A DNA stretch of 58,053 nt from SZUA-229 sp041589455 (GTDB taxonomy: Bacteria; Pseudomonadota; Gammaproteobacteria; SZUA-229), in contig JBFHVQ010000009.1 in NCBI GenBank assembly GCA_041589455.1, forward strand, positions 1 to 58,053, given 5' to 3'. Each line of letters opens with the position of its first letter. Position 1 is the first letter of the stretch. Both the position numbers and the translations under genes were made by a program. Below, piece after piece: positions 54,498 to 58,053 of this stretch. Under the pieces are notes generated by a model. That model had not been told where the DNA came from. It saw only the letters and a program-made list of their open reading frames with translations, and ran no database searches.

Positions 54498-55118
54498 TTA
54501 CTTGGAGTACAGTTCAACAACCAGTTGTTCGTTAATATCTGCTGACAGATCACTACGCTCAGGAACAGATTTAAATACCGCTTCCATCTTGTTCTCATCA
54601 ACTTCAATCCAGTCTGCTATGCCGCGTTGCTTAGCTAACTGTAGAGAATCTTGAATACGAGTCTGCTTTTTCGCTTTTTCACGCACTGCTATTTTGTCAT
54701 TCGCTTTAACAACAAATGAAGCAATGTTAACGATCTGATCATTAACCAGAATAGCCTTGTGGCTAATTAACTGGCGAGCTTCATTTCGAGTTGAACCGAA
54801 GCCACTGCGATAAACAACGTTATCAAGACGTGTTTCCAGGTTCTGCAGCAGGTTCTCACCTGTAGAACCCTTCTTGGAAGCTGCTTTTTTGTAGTAGTTT
54901 ACAAATTGCTTCTCAAGTACGCCATAAATACGACGTAATTTCTGTTTTTCACGAAGCTGAAGACCATAGTCTGTCAGACGACCACGACCTGCACCGTGCT
55001 GACCAGGCTTTTGCTCTAGCTTACACTTAGTATCAAGTGCACGAACGCCTGATTTATGTTCAAGATCAACGCCTTCGCGACGACTTAACTTACATTTAGG
55101 ACCTAAATAACGAGCCAC
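54498..55118 (-). CDS. rpsD: 30S ribosomal protein S4
   Basis: 206 residues: MARYLGPKCKLSRREGVDLE, then the S4 RNA-binding segment LDNVVYRSGFGSTRNEARQL and the C-terminal PERSDLSADINEQLVVELYS. Two Cys (9 and 31) are present, not the four of zinc-type S4. S4 starts 16S assembly, and in E. coli it represses its own operon by binding the mRNA; no leader element was verified here. Fifteen bases separate it from rpoA. Confidence 0.98.
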   Translation of the reverse strand: MARYLGPKCKLSRREGVDLEHKSGVRALDTKCKLEQKPGQHGAGRGRLTDYGLQLREKQKLRRIYGVLEKQFVNYYKKAASKKGSTGENLLQNLETRLDNVVYRSGFGSTRNEARQLISHKAILVNDQIVNIASFVVKANDKIAVREKAKKQTRIQDSLQLAKQRGIADWIEVDENKMEAVFKSVPERSDLSADINEQLVVELYSK

Positions 55119-55133
55119 GACTAATCTCCAACC

Positions 55134-55517
55134 TTATACACGGCGACGTTTTGGAGGACGACAACCATTGTGTGGAATAGGGGTAATATCACTGATATTA
55201 GTAATTTTGAAGCCAGCGTTGTTCAAGGAACGAACAGCTGATTCACGTCCAGGACCTGGACCTTTTACTAATACCTCAAGGTTTTTAACACCATAATCTT
55301 TCGCGCGAGTACCGGCACGTTCTGCAGCAACCTGTGCCGCAAATGGCGTGCTCTTACGTGAACCGCGGAAGCCAGAACCACCTGCTGTGGCCCATGACAG
55401 TGTATTACCTTGACGATCTGATATGGTCACAATAGTGTTGTTAAATGACGCATAAATATGCGCAACACCATCAGTGATCGTACGTTTGACTTTTTTCTTA
55501 GTCGTTGGTTTTGCCAT
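55134..55517 (-). CDS. rpsK: 30S ribosomal protein S11
   Basis: 127 residues. Signature stretches are VAHIYASFNNTIVTISDRQG, ATAGGSGFRGSRKSTPFAAQ, and the basic end PIPHNGCRPPKRRRV. Part of the 30S platform. Between rpsM and rpsD in the classical alpha-operon order. Confidence 0.98.
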   Translation of the reverse strand: MAKPTTKKKVKRTITDGVAHIYASFNNTIVTISDRQGNTLSWATAGGSGFRGSRKSTPFAAQVAAERAGTRAKDYGVKNLEVLVKGPGPGRESAVRSLNNAGFKITNISDITPIPHNGCRPPKRRRV

Positions 55518-55539
55518 TACTATTACCTAAATAATGTGA

Positions 55540-55896
55540 TTATTTACGTATAGGGCGCTTAGGACCCTTACGCGTACGAGCATTTGTCTTAGTACGCTGA
55601 CCACGTAGCGGTAGACTGCGACGATGACGGATACCACGGTTACAACCCATGTCCATCAGTCGTTTGATGCTCATTGATACTTCTCTGCGCAAATCACCTT
55701 CTACAGTGAATTTACCCACTTCAGTACGCAAACTTTCAAGCTGCTCTTCACTCAGCGTGTTAATTTTTGCTGTTGGCTCGATACCAGCAGCAGTACATAT
55801 ACCCTGTGCACGGGTCTTACCAATACCATAGATATAGGTTAAGCCTATGACAGTATGTTTTTGATCAGGTACGTTAATACCAGCTATACGGGCCAT
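55540..55896 (-). CDS. rpsM: 30S ribosomal protein S13
   Basis: 118 residues beginning MARIAGINVPDQKHTVIGLT, with YGIGKTRAQ and the C-terminal RHRRSLPLRGQRTKTNARTR tail reaching the A and P sites. First gene of the alpha-operon set; rpmJ lies 58 bases upstream. Confidence 0.98.
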   Translation of the reverse strand: MARIAGINVPDQKHTVIGLTYIYGIGKTRAQGICTAAGIEPTAKINTLSEEQLESLRTEVGKFTVEGDLRREVSMSIKRLMDMGCNRGIRHRRSLPLRGQRTKTNARTRKGPKRPIRK

Positions 55897-55954
55897 TCAA
55901 TCCGTCTCCAGAATCGCGCAAAGCGCGGCATTTTAACGATTTCTCGTCTATAAA

Positions 55955-56068
55955 TCAACCTTGGCGCTGCTTATGGCGTGGATCTTTACAAATCACACGT
56001 ACAACACCATTTCTCTTAATAACCTTACAGTTTCTGCACATTTTCTTTACAGATGCACGAACTTTCAT
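55955..56068 (-). CDS. rpmJ: 50S ribosomal protein L36
   Basis: Too short for most gene finders: 37 residues beginning MKVRASVKKMCRNCKVIKRN and ending in HKQRQG. Cys11, Cys14, Cys27 and His32 form the zinc ribbon of the C+ type, so it is the zinc-dependent version. Lies between secY and rpsM as usual. Confidence 0.97.
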   Translation of the reverse strand: MKVRASVKKMCRNCKVIKRNGVVRVICKDPRHKQRQG

Positions 56069-56094
56069 AACTGCTCTCGCTTATTTGTTACAGA

Positions 56095-57411
56095 TCAGGA
56101 CTTGCCTAATCCCTTAAAGTTGGCCTTCTTCATCAGGCCTTCATACTGTTGTGACATCATATGCGACTGCATCTGGGCCATGAAATCCATAACCACAACC
56201 ACGATGATCAACAACGAAGTACCACCAAAGTAGAATGGTACATTCCAGTACAAAATCAGGAACTCAGGTAACAAACACACTGCCGTAATATACAGTGCAC
56301 CGACCAAAGTCAGACGTGTCATCACGCCATCAATATACTTGGCCGTTTGGTCACCAGGTCTGATACCTGGAATAAATGCTCCAGATTTCTTCAGGTTGTC
56401 GGCCGTCTCCCTGCTATTAAATACCAACGCGGTATAGAAAAAGCAGAAGAAGATAATCGCTGCAGCGTAGAACATGACGTATACAGGCTGACCTGGTGAC
56501 AGTGTTGTCGACAGATCTGCCAGCCACTCCATACCAGACGACTGACCAAACCAACCACCTAAAGTAGCTGGGAAGAGGATTATACTCGATGCAAAAATCG
56601 GCGGTATAACCCCTGCCATATTTAGTTTAAGTGGCAGATGACTGCTCTGAGCAGCATACATCTTGCGACCCTGCTGACGTTTAGCATAGTTAACCGTTAT
56701 ACGTCGTTGACCACGCTCAACAAATATTACAAATGCTGTTACAGCGATTGCCAGCATAAACAGTACGATAGCTGTCAGCGTATGTAACTCACCCGTTCTT
56801 ACCAGTTCAGCAGTACCACCGATTGCGGCAGGCAGGCCTGCAACAATACCAGCGAAGATAATAATAGAAATACCATTACCTATTCCACGTTCTGATATCT
56901 GCTCACCGAGCCACATCAGGAAAACAGTTCCTGTTACCAGTGATGTGACTGCTATCACGTAAAAAGATACGGCAGACTCTATATATACAAGTGGCGCGCC
57001 CTGATGAGTTTGCGCCAGCAGCATATTAGCCACACCTATCGACTGGAACAACGCCAGTGCAACTGTACCATAACGTGTATAGGTCGTAATTTTACGACGT
57101 CCCGCCTCACCTTCTTTCTTTAATTGCTCAAGGCTTGGCACGGTAACTGACAGCAGCTGCATAATGATTGATGCAGAAATATAAGGCATAACACCCAGTG
57201 CAAAAAGCGACATACGCTCGAGTGCGCCACCAGAGAACATGTTGAACACGTCCAGTATTGTGCCTGATTGCTGATCAAAAATAGCAGACATGATCGTTGG
57301 GTTTACACCTGGAACCGGTATAAAAGTTCCGATGCGGTAAACGATCAGCGCACCCACTACAAAGAGGATGCGCTGTCTTAGTTCCTGCAACTTGCTTAAG
57401 TCTACTGCCAT
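56095..57411 (-). CDS. secY: Protein translocase subunit SecY
   Basis: 438 residues with ten membrane helices, forming the channel of the Sec translocon with SecE and SecG. VYRIGTFIPVPGVNP (helix 1 start, residues 23-37), the plug-region GGALERMSLFALGVMPYISASI, and the cytosolic loops with RRKITTYTRYGT and VERGQRRITVNYAKRQQGRK are diagnostic. Lies between rplO and rpmJ. Confidence 0.98.
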   Translation of the reverse strand: MAVDLSKLQELRQRILFVVGALIVYRIGTFIPVPGVNPTIMSAIFDQQSGTILDVFNMFSGGALERMSLFALGVMPYISASIIMQLLSVTVPSLEQLKKEGEAGRRKITTYTRYGTVALALFQSIGVANMLLAQTHQGAPLVYIESAVSFYVIAVTSLVTGTVFLMWLGEQISERGIGNGISIIIFAGIVAGLPAAIGGTAELVRTGELHTLTAIVLFMLAIAVTAFVIFVERGQRRITVNYAKRQQGRKMYAAQSSHLPLKLNMAGVIPPIFASSIILFPATLGGWFGQSSGMEWLADLSTTLSPGQPVYVMFYAAAIIFFCFFYTALVFNSRETADNLKKSGAFIPGIRPGDQTAKYIDGVMTRLTLVGALYITAVCLLPEFLILYWNVPFYFGGTSLLIIVVVVMDFMAQMQSHMMSQQYEGLMKKANFKGLGKS

Positions 57412-57422
57412 TAGTTATTCCG

Positions 57423-57857
57423 TTAAGCTTCTACTTTGCCGCCCGCAGCTTCAATTGCTGCTTTAGCACCTTTAGTTGCATTAACTCCTTGCAGTGTAAC
57501 TGCAGAGCTAATTTCACCTGAAAGAATTACCTTAGCCTTCTTGGTAAACGCAGGTACTACATTTGCGTCAATTAAAGACTGAAGTGTAACTGTATCTGCA
57601 CCAAGCTTCTGTAGTTCGTCAAGACGAACTTCAGCACTGTATTTTGCAGAGCGCGAGTTGAAGCCAACTTTAGGTAAACGACGTTGCAGTGGCATCTGAC
57701 CACCCTCGAAGCCTACTTTATGGAAACCACCATTACGCGACTTCTGACCTTTATGACCACGACCACAGGTTTTGCCTGTGCCACAGCCAATGCCGCGACC
57801 AACGCGTTTACCGGCCTTACGGCTGCCTGATGCTGGCTTAAGAGTATTTAATTGCAT
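57423..57857 (-). CDS. rplO: 50S ribosomal protein L15
   Basis: 144 residues. The N-terminal basic stretch (LKPASGSRKAGKRVGRGIGC, TGKTCGRGHKGQKSRNGG) and FEGGQMPLQRRLPKVGF are signatures. A 23S rRNA-binding protein placed between rpmD and secY; one base separates it from rpmD and eleven from secY. Confidence 0.98.
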   Translation of the reverse strand: MQLNTLKPASGSRKAGKRVGRGIGCGTGKTCGRGHKGQKSRNGGFHKVGFEGGQMPLQRRLPKVGFNSRSAKYSAEVRLDELQKLGADTVTLQSLIDANVVPAFTKKAKVILSGEISSAVTLQGVNATKGAKAAIEAAGGKVEA

Positions 57858-57858
57858 C

Positions 57859-58044
57859 TTAAACTTCCTCTGCCTTTACCATGTATGACACTTTATTAAT
57901 CATGCCACGGTTCTCAGGCGTATCAATAACTTCATTTGAGTCATTAGTACGACGTAGGCCAAGACCTTTTACACATGCCTGATGCGACTTCAGTCGACCG
58001 ATTGTGCTCTTTACTAATGTTACTTTGATTTTCTTCTGCGCCAT
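57859..58044 (-). CDS. rpmD: 50S ribosomal protein L30
   Basis: 61 residues: KIKVTLVKSTIGRLKSHQAC, LGLRRTNDSNEVIDTPENRG. The usual spc-operon location, after rpsE. A TAA at 58050-58052 on this strand, five bases before the ATG, is probably the rpsE stop, since rpsE normally precedes rpmD; only its last bases are in the window. Confidence 0.97.
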   Translation of the reverse strand: MAQKKIKVTLVKSTIGRLKSHQACVKGLGLRRTNDSNEVIDTPENRGMINKVSYMVKAEEV

Positions 58045-58053
58045 GACGATTAG

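Noticed and set aside
1..58053. tRNA, rRNA, CRISPR array, glmS ribozyme, B12 riboswitch
   Set aside because: No T-loop-bearing cloverleaf, rRNA block or regular repeat-spacer pattern was seen. By eye no riboswitch core could be supported. A covariance-model search would settle small RNAs.

Overview
The window is a stretch of gammaproteobacterial chromosome. The right end carries a conserved ribosomal block read leftward (rpmD, rplO, secY, rpmJ, rpsM, rpsK, rpsD, rpoA, rplQ). Left of it lie uvrA, divergent from a YajR-type MFS gene plus ssb, and glmS. Further left, FabR next to a divergent fatty-acid desaturase also fits Gammaproteobacteria. Base composition looks AT-leaning. There are no rRNA or tRNA genes, CRISPR arrays or intact insertion sequences. 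The species cannot be named from this alone, but several genes concern sulfur: a double DsrC/TusE protein, a double rhodanese beside a YgaV/BigR-like ArsR repressor, and a methanethiol methyltransferase-like protein. The c-type haem protein and the many signalling genes suggest a free-living, respiring bacterium.

Layout. 1-1.4 kb: start of miaB, then a long non-coding stretch with dispersed repeats and hairpins. 1.4-8.4 kb: an RND exporter, an MddA-like methyltransferase, a spermidine-synthase-like protein, fabR and desaturase sharing an operator-like palindrome, a small DksA/TraR protein and a YbaK/ProX editing protein. 8.9-12.2 kb: a four-gene partner-switching operon (GGDEF cyclase, slr1658-type ATPase, slr1659-type STAS protein, membrane SpoIIE phosphatase). 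12.7-15.3 kb: an orphan Nif11-like peptide and a TonB-dependent receptor. 15.8-18.9 kb: arfB, DUF502, a receiver protein, a DsbB-like protein and a CHMI-type tautomerase. 19.0-23.5 kb: a PhoPQ-like two-component system with PepSY, a His-rich secreted protein, an anchored surface protein and DUF2914; two of these genes have the same 11-bp-period direct repeat upstream.

23.6-29.7 kb: a GAF histidine kinase with its receiver, a DUF3365 haem protein, the rhodanese/ArsR pair and gpmI. 29.9-42.6 kb: a second RND exporter, small lipoproteins, a second-messenger group (cNMP-binding, PilZ, HDOD), paired Slp lipoproteins, a rhomboid protease, an orphan ParA ATPase and a lone histidine kinase. 42.6-44.6 kb: a methyltransferase, a decayed IS91-like transposase and a short, apparently truncated calcium-repeat lipoprotein. 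44.8-58 kb: glmS, tandem DsrC/TusE, ssb, MFS, uvrA, then the ribosomal block behind a strong bidirectional terminator.

Most of this is ordinary chromosome. The least ordinary items are the tandem DsrC/TusE protein, the partner-switching operon led by a diguanylate cyclase, and the inferred small regulon around the PhoPQ-like system.
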